A stretch of DNA of 6,617 bases from JAEZFI01 sp044508215 (GCA_044508215.1 JBIQID010000146.1:1-6617), one strand, 5' to 3'; positions 1 through 5,619 are shown, counted from the first letter of the stretch. Translations and numbers: made by a program. The notes: a model not told the origin generated them from the sequence alone.

Positions 1-701
1 ACGCCCGAGAGGTTCAGCTCGAAGGTGAAGCCCTGCTCGAAGCGGTAGCTGCGCTTCACGTCCACCGGGTCGATCCCGTTGAGGGACTCCTTGGCCCGAC
101 GGATCACGCTGCGGCTCTTCGAGCAGATCTTCTCGGCGATCTCGAACGCAGCGTCGCGGAGCTGCTCCCGCGGCACCACCCGGGACACCGATCCCCACTG
201 GGCCAGCAGCGATGCGTCGACCGGCTCGGCGGTGTACACCATCTCGCGCATCTTGTGCTGCGGGACCAGGCGCGCCAGGTGCGTGGCGGCGCCCAGCGCT
301 CCCTGGTTGACCTCGGGCAGCCCGAACCGGGTGCCCTCCGCCGCCACGATGATGTCGGCGTTGCCCACCAGGCCGATGCCGCCGCCGAGGCAGAAGTCGT
401 GGACCGCGCAGATCACCGGCACCTCGCAGTCGTAGACGGCGGCGAACGCCGCGTAGCACCCGCGGTTGACGCCGATGAGGGCGTCGAACCCGTCGGTGTT
501 CTGCACCTCCTTGATGTCGACGCCTGCGTTCCAGCCCTTGCCCTCTGCCCGCAGGACCAGCGCGCCCACCTCGGGATCGCTGCCCCCGCGGGTGATCGTC
601 TCGGCCAGCTCGAACCACCCTGCGACGGTGAGCGCGTTCACCGGCGGGTTGTCCATCACGACCTCGGCGATCCCGTCCGCCACGTTCAGCTCGATCCCCA
701 C
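1..701 (-). CDS. echA20: EchA20-like crotonase-family CoA hydrolase (steroid C/D-ring degradation), C-terminus beyond window
   Basis: Reads leftward from a GTG start; 233 residues are visible and the end lies outside the window. The M. tuberculosis protein is about 247 aa (from memory), so little is missing. The crotonase fold shows an early DNPPVNAL segment (17-24), the first oxyanion-hole element NAGVD (58-62), the second at LGGGIG (105-110), and FGLPEV with Glu130. The glutamate that follows the second element in true enoyl-CoA hydratases is Gly110 here, which fits hydrolase rather than hydratase chemistry. Remembered EchA20 segments (NAGVDIKE, NRGC, GLVGN, LGAATHL, RLVPQH, EQGFTFELNL) reappear nearly unchanged. 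In the known pathway EchA20 hydrolyses ring D of HIEC-CoA in the cytoplasm, and IpdAB then opens ring C. The start is chosen because GGAGG lies 5 nt upstream and it matches the family N-terminus. The gene is divergent from an SDR gene. The family is clear; the exact function is inferred from similarity. Confidence 0.88.
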   Translation of the reverse strand, partial: MGIELNVADGIAEVVMDNPPVNALTVAGWFELAETITRGGSDPEVGALVLRAEGKGWNAGVDIKEVQNTDGFDALIGVNRGCYAAFAAVYDCEVPVICAVHDFCLGGGIGLVGNADIIVAAEGTRFGLPEVNQGALGAATHLARLVPQHKMREMVYTAEPVDASLLAQWGSVSRVVPREQLRDAAFEIAEKICSKSRSVIRRAKESLNGIDPVDVKRSYRFEQGFTFELNLSG

Positions 702-706
702 GACGA

Positions 707-711
707 CCTCC
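707..711 (-). promoter_or_regulatory. Shine-Dalgarno site of echA20
   Basis: The minus strand reads GGAGG, 5 nt before the GTG at 701-699. This fixes the start: no ATG or GTG with comparable spacing lies further upstream in frame. Unlike the SDR, AAA+ and DUF35 genes of this window, echA20 therefore has a leadered mRNA. Confidence 0.75.
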
Positions 712-718
712 GTTGTCC

Positions 719-733
719 CTGACACCCCGTCAG
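719..733. repeat. Perfect inverted repeat CTGAC-N5-GTCAG, candidate operator
   Basis: The arms CTGAC (719-723) and GTCAG (729-733) are perfectly complementary around the spacer ACCCC. The repeat lies between the divergent echA20 and SDR genes. It covers the expected -35 region of the SDR promoter and sits just downstream of the expected echA20 transcription start, so a bound regulator could control both genes. It does not match the KstR2 consensus AnCAAGnnCTTGnT known for this locus in mycobacteria. It could also be a weak 5-bp hairpin in the echA20 leader, or chance. Its role is inferred. Confidence 0.4.
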
Positions 734-743
734 ATCGGCGGCC

Positions 744-749
744 ATCCTA
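744..749 (-). promoter_or_regulatory. Predicted -10 box of echA20
   Basis: The minus strand reads TAGGAT, matching the actinobacterial TANNNT -10 consensus. Transcription would begin near 737 and give a leader of about 36 nt containing the GGAGG site. No good -35 hexamer is seen; the expected place (about 767-772) falls on the SDR start codon. The box is 4 bp from the opposing SDR -10 box. Confidence 0.5.
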
Positions 750-753
750 CGGG

Positions 754-759
754 TACCCT
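754..759 (+). promoter_or_regulatory. Predicted -10 box for a leaderless SDR transcript
   Basis: TACCCT matches TANNNT and ends 6 nt before the GTG start at 766, so transcription would begin at or next to the start codon. No Shine-Dalgarno sequence precedes that codon. The same spacing recurs at two other genes of this window, which strengthens the call. No recognisable -35 hexamer is present; its expected position overlaps the inverted repeat at 719-733. Confidence 0.6.
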
Positions 760-765
760 CGCGAC

Positions 766-1569
766 GTGAGCACCGCCCGCCCGGAGTCGCCGCGCGCCGC
801 AGCGGCCAGCACCGATCGCCACGCCGGAGAGGTCGTCCTCGTCACGGGCGGCACGAAGGGCATCGGTCGCACGATCGTCGAGCGCTACCTCGCCGCCGGC
901 GCCGAGGTCGTCACCTGCGGTCGCAGCGAGCCCGAGTCCCTCCCCTCCGCCGGCGGGCGCGAGGCGGACTTCGTCGCCGCGGACGTGCGGGATGCCGAGG
1001 CGGTCGACGCCCTCGTCACCGGGATCGTCGCCCGGCACGGACGCCTCGACGTGGTGGTGAACAACGCCGGCGGCGCTCCGGAGGTGGCAGCGGCCGACGC
1101 GTCCCCGAGGTTCAGCGAGGCGATCGTCCGCTTGAACCTGCTCGCTCCGCTGCACGTGGCGACGCGGGCGAACGCCCAGATGCAAGCGCAGGACGAGGGC
1201 GGGGTGATCGTGAACATCGCCTCCGTCTCGGGGGTCCGTCCCTCCCCCGGCACCGCCGCCTACGGCGCTGCGAAGGCCGGGCTCCTCTCCCTCACCTCCT
1301 CGCTCGCGGTGGAGTGGGCTCCGAAGGTCCGCGTCGTCGCCGTCACGTGCGGCCTGATCGCCACCGAGCAGGCCGACCTCCACTACGGCGACGAGGAAGG
1401 CATGGCAGCGGTGGCCGCCACCGTGCCGCTCGGCCGGCTGGGCACGCCCGACGACGTGGCCGACGCCTGCCTCTTCCTCTCCTCCCCTGCCGCCTCGTAC
1501 GTCTCAGGGGGCTCGCTCCTGCTCCACGGCGGCGGCGAGCGGCCAGCGTTCCTCGACGCTCGCGGCTGA
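766..1569 (+). CDS. Short-chain dehydrogenase/reductase (SDR), probably steroid-catabolic, Rv3549c-like
   Basis: A 267-aa classical SDR, a cytoplasmic NAD(P)-dependent oxidoreductase. After a short variable N-terminus come the Rossmann motif TGGTKGIG (27-34), Asp73 of ADV at the adenine pocket, NNAG (99-102), and a complete catalytic tetrad: Asn124, Ser153 (in NIASVSG), Tyr166 and Lys170 (YGAAK). The C-terminus carries the usual proline-glycine cofactor and substrate segments. It is divergent from echA20. From memory the same divergent arrangement exists in M. tuberculosis (Rv3550 and Rv3549c), and segments such as RPSPGTAAYGAAKAGL, VEWAPKVRV and a terminal HGGGE look like that protein; no alignment was run. 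The reaction is probably oxidation or reduction of a hydroxy/keto group on a ring C/D intermediate, but the substrate is unknown. The GTG start is chosen because it follows a TANNNT box by 6 nt and leaves 20 residues before the first strand; extending the frame upstream would run into the intergenic promoters. Confidence 0.85.
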   Translation: MSTARPESPRAAAASTDRHAGEVVLVTGGTKGIGRTIVERYLAAGAEVVTCGRSEPESLPSAGGREADFVAADVRDAEAVDALVTGIVARHGRLDVVVNNAGGAPEVAAADASPRFSEAIVRLNLLAPLHVATRANAQMQAQDEGGVIVNIASVSGVRPSPGTAAYGAAKAGLLSLTSSLAVEWAPKVRVVAVTCGLIATEQADLHYGDEEGMAAVAATVPLGRLGTPDDVADACLFLSSPAASYVSGGSLLLHGGGERPAFLDARG

Positions 1570-1591
1570 CCTCGCCCCAGGGCGCGCAGCC

Positions 1592-2494
1592 TCAGCCGTC
1601 GACCAGCGGCAGGTGGGGCACCAGGTCGTCGAACCCGCCACGCTCGTCGTGGTGGGCGAGCACGGGGAGCACCTGGCTCCGCCAGCGCGGCATGTCGCTG
1701 TCGGTCTCGGCCAGCGCCCGGTCGACCATCTCCGGCAACACCACGCCGTCCTCGCCGGCCAGGAGCGCCAGGTGGTCGACGAGCTCGTCGATCTCGTCGC
1801 CGCTCCACCCGGCGGCGGAGCGGGCGATCTTCTCGACGCAGCGGTCGACGTCGATGCGGCGGCGGTCGGCGCGGCGACCGATCCGGAGCACCCGTGCGTG
1901 CCAGTCGGGTGGGGGGACGTGCACGAACCGGTCGAACCCGACGCCGGACAGCATCTCGGGCTCGAGGCGCCACGGCGCCTCCGTCGCCCCGAGGCAGATG
2001 GCACGGTCGAGCACGGCACCTGCGCGGATCGCCTCGAGCAGCGCAGCGAGCTTCCGCTGGGCGGAGCGGCCCGACTCGACGAGCCGGTCGACCCCGCTCA
2101 GCCATACGACCGCGCGCTCGTCGCCGACGTGCTCCCGCAGGATCGAGACGGACGCCACCAGGCTCCGACCGGGATCCGACTGGGTGGCCCCGTCGGAGGC
2201 CGGCGACGAACCGGTGAGGATGAGGTCCGACACGTCCACGGGGATGAAGGGCGCGTCCAGGCTCTCGGCCACCGCCTCGCCGAGGAACCTCTTGCCGCCC
2301 CCGGCCGGGCCGTGGAGCAGCACGGGCCCGGGCGCTCGGTGCCCGGCTCGGCCGGACCACCAGCCCGCAGCGGGGACCACGACGATCGAGTAGAGGCGGC
2401 CCACAACGCCACGCATCCCGACGACGGCTTCGAGCCCGCCGCCACGGCGCGATGCGAGCAGTTCCACCCAACGATCTCCGGATCCCCAGGCCAT
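1592..2494 (-). CDS. AAA+ domain protein with degenerate ATPase motifs (probable pseudo-ATPase)
   Basis: A 300-aa single-domain protein with the layout of FtsH/p97-type AAA modules. It has an N-terminal VVGMRGVVGRL segment (24-34), Walker A GPAGGGKR (62-69), Walker B AVVWLSGVDRL (128-138), sensor 1 GATEAPW (169-175), GVGFDRFVHVPPPD (184-197) and a helical lid with GWSGDEI (229-235). Nearly every catalytic position is changed: the Walker A Thr/Ser is Arg69, the Walker B Asp-Glu pair is Ser133-Gly134, the sensor 1 Asn is Glu172, and the first arginine-finger position is Gly186, while Lys68 and Arg189 remain. The frame is intact, so it is not simply a decayed gene; ATP hydrolysis is unlikely, and nucleotide binding or a scaffold role is possible. 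There are no membrane segments. It is convergent with the SDR gene (22-bp gap) and divergent from the DUF35 gene. The ATG is chosen because TACCTT precedes it by exactly 6 nt. Biological role unknown. Confidence 0.82.
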   Translation of the reverse strand: MAWGSGDRWVELLASRRGGGLEAVVGMRGVVGRLYSIVVVPAAGWWSGRAGHRAPGPVLLHGPAGGGKRFLGEAVAESLDAPFIPVDVSDLILTGSSPASDGATQSDPGRSLVASVSILREHVGDERAVVWLSGVDRLVESGRSAQRKLAALLEAIRAGAVLDRAICLGATEAPWRLEPEMLSGVGFDRFVHVPPPDWHARVLRIGRRADRRRIDVDRCVEKIARSAAGWSGDEIDELVDHLALLAGEDGVVLPEMVDRALAETDSDMPRWRSQVLPVLAHHDERGGFDDLVPHLPLVDG

Positions 2495-2500
2495 TCCTCG

Positions 2501-2506
2501 AAGGTA
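2501..2506 (-). promoter_or_regulatory. Predicted -10 box for a leaderless AAA+ transcript
   Basis: The minus strand reads TACCTT, then 6 nt (CGAGGA), then the ATG at 2494-2492. GAGGA is too close to the ATG (no useful spacing) to work well as a ribosome binding site, so a leaderless start is preferred. This favours the 300-aa protein over an upstream ATG at 2560 that would add 22 residues. No -35 hexamer is evident. Confidence 0.55.
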
Positions 2507-2565
2507 CGCCGATCCCGCGACCCGCGCCTGAGGAGAAAGGTTCGTCGTGCCTGGGCACAACGCCC

Positions 2566-2578
2566 CACCCGCCGGGTG
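2566..2578. repeat. Short inverted repeat CACCC-N3-GGGTG between divergent genes
   Basis: A perfect 5-bp inverted repeat with a 3-nt spacer lies near the middle of the 135-bp intergenic region between the AAA+ and DUF35 genes. It could be a regulator site for either promoter, but in sequence this rich in G and C such a repeat can easily arise by chance. Nothing else distinctive was seen in the region besides the two promoters and a CCGGCCGG palindrome at 2604-2611. Confidence 0.2.
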
Positions 2579-2617
2579 CTCGAGGCCCGGCTCTCGGGTG
2601 CGTCCGGCCGGGGTTCA

Positions 2618-2623
2618 TAGACT
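2618..2623 (+). promoter_or_regulatory. Predicted -10 box for a leaderless DUF35-thiolase transcript
   Basis: TAGACT matches TANNNT and ends 6 nt before the GTG at 2630, the same arrangement as at the SDR and AAA+ genes. There is no Shine-Dalgarno sequence in between. It probably drives the DUF35-thiolase pair, and perhaps the two glycosyltransferase genes as well, since I see no TANNNT box in the 45 bp before them. Confidence 0.6.
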
Positions 2624-2629
2624 GACGAT

Positions 2630-3088
2630 GTGTCAGATCCCACGCGAACGCAGGTGCCGGCCGTGGAGGGCTGGTTCACCCTCGACGACCCCCCGCACCT
2701 CATCGGGACCCGGTGCACCGGCAGCGGCACCTACTTCTTCCCGCCGGAGCGGACGATGTCCCGCGCGCCGGGCTTCGCCGACTCGCCGCTCGAGGAGGTG
2801 CAGCTCAGCCGCACCGGCACCCTCTGGAGCTACACGAACGCCGGCTACCAGCCGCCGGCCCCCTTCGTGGCGCAGAGCGACCCGTTCGAGCCGTTCTGCA
2901 TCGCGGCGGTCGAGCTCGCCGAGGAGCAGCTCGTCGTGTTGGGACAGGTCGTGGCGGGCGTGACCGTCGACGACCTCCAGGTGGGTCAGGAGATGGAGCT
3001 GGTGGTCGACGTCCTCGACCGGACCGAGGAGCACGATCTGATGATCTGGAAGTGGAAGCCGGTCGGGTGGAGCGGAGGCGCGTCGTGA
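2630..3088 (+). CDS. DUF35 OB-fold protein, partner of the downstream thiolase
   Basis: A 152-aa protein of the DUF35 (ChsH2/Rv1628c-like) family, which has an N-terminal rubredoxin-like zinc ribbon and a C-terminal OB fold and binds thiolase-fold or MaoC-type enzymes acting on acyl-CoAs. The ribbon region GTRCTGSGTYFFPP (26-39) is recognisable but keeps only Cys29; the partner position is Ser32, and the later CxxxxC pair is replaced around Met43 to Phe49. Zinc binding is therefore doubtful. The segment LSRTGTLWSYT (59-69) and YQPPAPF lead into the OB fold, which runs to a short WKWKPVGW tail. The stop overlaps the thiolase GTG by 4 bp, so the two are translationally coupled and very likely form a complex. 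The GTG start fits the leaderless promoter; an ATG two bases upstream is in another frame. Similarity to Rv1628c beside Rv1627c is from memory. Confidence 0.85.
   Translation: MSDPTRTQVPAVEGWFTLDDPPHLIGTRCTGSGTYFFPPERTMSRAPGFADSPLEEVQLSRTGTLWSYTNAGYQPPAPFVAQSDPFEPFCIAAVELAEEQLVVLGQVVAGVTVDDLQVGQEMELVVDVLDRTEEHDLMIWKWKPVGWSGGAS
3074..3078 (+). promoter_or_regulatory. Shine-Dalgarno site of the thiolase gene
   Basis: GGAGG inside the last codons of the DUF35 gene, 6 nt before the GTG at 3085. It decides the thiolase start: the open frame extends upstream to 2713, but that part is only the shadow of the DUF35 gene. Confidence 0.8.
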
Positions 3089-4284
3089 AGCGTCCGGAGG
3101 ACATCGCCGTCATCGGCGTCGGGATGCACCCCTGGGGCAAGTGGGGTCGCAACTTCGTGACCTACGGGGTCGAGGCGATCAAGGGTGCGCTCGCCGACGC
3201 ACAGGTCGACTACCGAGACATCCAGTTCGTGGCCGGCGCCGACACGGTCCGCAACGGCTACCCCGGCTACGTCGCGGGCGCGACCTTCGCCCAGGCCATG
3301 GGCTGGACCGGCATCCCGATCACCTCCGCCTACGGGGCGTGCGCGTCCGGGGCGATGGCCATCGACGCTGCCCGGCAGCGGATCCTCGCCGGGCTGTGCG
3401 ACGTGGCGCTCGTCGTGGGCGCGGACACCACGCCGAAGGGCTTCCTGGCCCCCAACAAGGGCGAGCGGGGCGACGACCCCGACTGGCTCCGGTTCCGCCT
3501 CGTGGGCGCCACGAACCCCACCTACTTCGCGCTGGCAGCCCGACGGCGCATGGACGTCTACGGGGCCACCCGTGAGGACTTCGCCGCCGTGAAGGTGAAG
3601 AACGCGCAGCACGGGATCGAGAACCCGTGGGCCCGGTACCGCAAGACCTACACGATCGACGAGGTGATGGGGTCGCCGGTGGTGGCGGACCCCCTTCGCC
3701 TCCTCGACATCTGCGCGACGTCGGACGGCGCCGCCGCGGTGGTGCTCGCCTCCCGCGAGTGGGCGGAGGCACACGGCCACGGTGACGCGGTGGCGATCAA
3801 GGCGGTGTCGACCGTGACGCCGACCTTCCCGAACACGATCATCGAGATGCCGAACTTCGCGACCGACTCGTCGGCGGGCCTCCCGGCACCCGAGCGCACG
3901 TTCAAGCAGTCGATCGCCCACGCCTGCTACGAGCAGGCCGGCATCGGTCCCGACGAGCTGTCGGTGGCCGAGGTCTACGACCTGTCGACCGCGCTCGAGC
4001 TCGACTGGTACGAGGACATCGGCCTCTGCGAGGAGGGCGAGGCCGAGAAGCTCGTGCGCAACGGCGACACGACGATCGGCGGACGGATCCCGGTGAACCC
4101 CTCGGGTGGGCTCGCGTGCTTCGGCGAGGCGGTGCCGGCACAGGCGATCGCGCAGGTGTGCGAGATCACGTGGCAGCTGCGGGGTCAGGCCACCGGACGG
4201 CAGGTGGAGGGAGCCCGCGTCGGGATCACCGCGAACCAGGGCCTCTTCGGCCACGGCAGCTCCGTGCTGCTGGCACGTGGCTGA
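3085..4284 (+). CDS. SCP-x/lipid-transfer-type thiolase superfamily protein (Rv1627c-like)
   Basis: A 399-aa thiolase-fold protein that starts at a GTG with GGAGG 6 nt upstream. The N-terminal half opens with IAVIGVGMHPWGKWG (7-21), has GADTVRNGYPG (51-61), and carries the nucleophile Cys86 in YGACASG. The conserved block PLRLLDICATSDGAAAV lies near residues 203-219. The C-terminal half has EVYDLST with Tyr298, then VNPSGGL (337-343) and NQGLFGHGSS (384-393). The classical thiolase motifs HPxGxTG and CxGGG are not there: GEAVPAQA replaces the first and His390 sits near the second. This is typical of the lipid-transfer (Ltp) branch, whose member Ltp2 with ChsH2 is a retro-aldolase in steroid side-chain cleavage. 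By recall it is nearest to Rv1627c, whose reaction I do not know. It is coupled to the DUF35 gene. Thiolysis, aldol cleavage or acyl transfer are all possible; a substrate cannot be read from the sequence. Confidence 0.88.
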   Translation: MKRPEDIAVIGVGMHPWGKWGRNFVTYGVEAIKGALADAQVDYRDIQFVAGADTVRNGYPGYVAGATFAQAMGWTGIPITSAYGACASGAMAIDAARQRILAGLCDVALVVGADTTPKGFLAPNKGERGDDPDWLRFRLVGATNPTYFALAARRRMDVYGATREDFAAVKVKNAQHGIENPWARYRKTYTIDEVMGSPVVADPLRLLDICATSDGAAAVVLASREWAEAHGHGDAVAIKAVSTVTPTFPNTIIEMPNFATDSSAGLPAPERTFKQSIAHACYEQAGIGPDELSVAEVYDLSTALELDWYEDIGLCEEGEAEKLVRNGDTTIGGRIPVNPSGGLACFGEAVPAQAIAQVCEITWQLRGQATGRQVEGARVGITANQGLFGHGSSVLLARG

Positions 4285-4320
4285 CGCGGCCCACCCGACC
4301 TCCGGCACCCGGGCCTGAGC

Positions 4321-4324
4321 GAGG
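4321..4324 (+). promoter_or_regulatory. Shine-Dalgarno site of the first glycosyltransferase gene
   Basis: GAGG, 5 nt before the GTG at 4330. The 45 bp between the thiolase stop and this start hold no TANNNT box and no terminator-like hairpin followed by T, so read-through from the thiolase gene is likely. Confidence 0.55.
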
Positions 4325-4329
4325 CAGGC

Positions 4330-5619
4330 GTGCAGCGGGTCTGGGTCGAGGTCACCGGCACGCTCGCCGCCCACTTCACGAGCGGGTTCCAGCGGCACAC
4401 GCGGGGCCTGCTGGCCCACCTGCCCACCGAGCACCCCGACGAGCGGGGCCTCCTGGTCACGCCGATCGTGTGGTGCGAGAGCTGTCGCAGCCACCGCCTC
4501 CTCGACGCCGGGGAGCGTGACCGGCTCGCGCAGCCATCGGCACCACGACCGGCGCCGCGAGCCGGCATCGAGGTGCTCGCCGATCGCCTGCCCGTGGGCG
4601 GGCGGGCGCTGGTGCGGCTCGGCGAGCGGCCTGCGGTGCACCGCGCCCGGGACGTCGTCGCTGCGGCGCGGCGCCAGCGTGGCCACGACCCCGGTTCGCA
4701 TCCCGAGCGCGTCGAGCTCGGCCGGGGCGACATCTTCTTCGAGCTGGAGGCGGGATGGAACGACCCCGCCCCGCGCGACGAGCTGCTCGAGCGCCTCGTG
4801 GGGCGTGGGGTCACGACGGGGTTCCTGGTGGCCGACGTGATGCCCGAGCAGCACCCCGAGTGGTTCTCGGACGGGGTCGTCGACCGGTTCGGGCGGTTCC
4901 TCCGCGCCCACCTCCGCTGGTCGGACCACGTGGCGTCGATCTCGCGGTCCACCACGGACGACCTCGCGGTGGTCGCCGGCGCCCTCGGCCGCACCCGCCC
5001 CTTCCACGTCGTGCACGTGACGATGGGCGCCGACTTCTCCGAGCGCGGCCCACGGGTGGCAACGGGCGGTTCGTCCCGAACGCTGTTGAGCGTGGGGTCG
5101 CTCGAACCACGCAAGAACCACGTGCTGCTGCTCGACCTGTTCGACCGCCTGCGGGACCGCCACAGCGACGTGGAGCTGCTGCTCGTCGGCCGGGAGACCA
5201 CGCTGTCCGGTCCCGTGCTCGAGCGGATCCGGTCGCACCCGGAGCACGGGCGCCGGCTTCGTTGGGAGCCCCGCCTCGACGACGAAGGCCTGGCCGAGGC
5301 GTACGCCCGGGCCTTCCTCGTGCTGGTCCCCAGCCGGTACGAGGGCTACGGCATCCCCGTCGTGGAGGCCCTCGCCCGTGGCGTGCCGACGATCGCCTCC
5401 ACCGGTGGGGCGCTGCCGGAGGCCGGCGGCGACGCGGCGGAGTACGCGTCGGCCGACGACCCCGACGAGTGGCTGCGGCTGGTCGAACGGCACCTGACCG
5501 ACCCTGCCCACCACGAGGCCGCTGCCCGACGAGCCGCGGCGTTCGATCCACCGACGTGGAAGCGCTCCGCCGAGCGTCTGGCGGCCGCGCTGGTGGAGAT
5601 GGGAGCCGAGTCGCGATGA
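4330..5619 (+). CDS. GT-B family 4 glycosyltransferase, first of a tandem pair
   Basis: A 429-aa retaining-type glycosyltransferase. The N-terminal acceptor domain starts VWVEVTGTL and has TSGFQR, a variant of the TGIQR motif of polysaccharide mannosyltransferase-like enzymes, then LVADVMPEQHPEWF from residue 166. The C-terminal nucleotide-sugar domain has VGSLEPRKN (255-263), LVPSRYEGYGIPVVEA with the E-x7-E pair Glu338/Glu346, and STGGALPEAGG from 357. No signal peptide or membrane span is seen, so it should work in the cytoplasm on a nucleotide sugar and a lipid-linked or glycan acceptor. It is closely similar in layout to the following gene, but has about 27 extra residues in the N-terminal domain before LVAD, in a basic stretch. 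It overlaps that gene by 4 bp. The GTG start is supported by GAGG and by alignment with the paralogue's N-terminus. The sugar, linkage and acceptor are unknown; a role in surface polysaccharide is an inference. Confidence 0.87.
   Translation: MQRVWVEVTGTLAAHFTSGFQRHTRGLLAHLPTEHPDERGLLVTPIVWCESCRSHRLLDAGERDRLAQPSAPRPAPRAGIEVLADRLPVGGRALVRLGERPAVHRARDVVAAARRQRGHDPGSHPERVELGRGDIFFELEAGWNDPAPRDELLERLVGRGVTTGFLVADVMPEQHPEWFSDGVVDRFGRFLRAHLRWSDHVASISRSTTDDLAVVAGALGRTRPFHVVHVTMGADFSERGPRVATGGSSRTLLSVGSLEPRKNHVLLLDLFDRLRDRHSDVELLLVGRETTLSGPVLERIRSHPEHGRRLRWEPRLDDEGLAEAYARAFLVLVPSRYEGYGIPVVEALARGVPTIASTGGALPEAGGDAAEYASADDPDEWLRLVERHLTDPAHHEAAARRAAAFDPPTWKRSAERLAAALVEMGAESR

Noticed and set aside
79..722. 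Two plus-strand open frames (79-435 and 255-722)
   Set aside because: Both are antisense to the well-supported echA20 gene and show no family motifs.
702..765. KstR2-type site AnCAAGnnCTTGnT in the echA20-SDR region
   Set aside because: I looked for CAAG/CTTG half-sites on both strands and found none.
1573..1584. CGCC-CCAG-GGCG hairpin between the convergent SDR and AAA+ genes
   Set aside because: The stem is only 4-5 bp, no T tract follows on either strand, and such pairs are frequent at this G+C content, so it is not a supported terminator.
2081..2311. Frameshift or sequencing error as the reason for the odd AAA+ motifs
   Set aside because: The residues around each motif stay in register with the family on both sides, so separate single-residue substitutions explain the data better than a shift of frame.
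2495..2560. Upstream ATG at 2560 giving a 322-aa AAA+ protein
   Set aside because: The extra 22 residues show no family similarity and would span the TACCTT promoter box that sits 6 nt before the ATG at 2494.
2628..2630. ATG overlapping the DUF35 start by one base
   Set aside because: It opens a different frame that does not give the DUF35 protein.
2986..5514. Very long open frame (842 codons) on the minus strand
   Set aside because: It lies antisense to the thiolase and first glycosyltransferase genes, both of which carry clear family motifs. Its product is compositionally biased (Arg, His, Val, Gly) without domains. Long antisense frames are usual in G+C-rich DNA.
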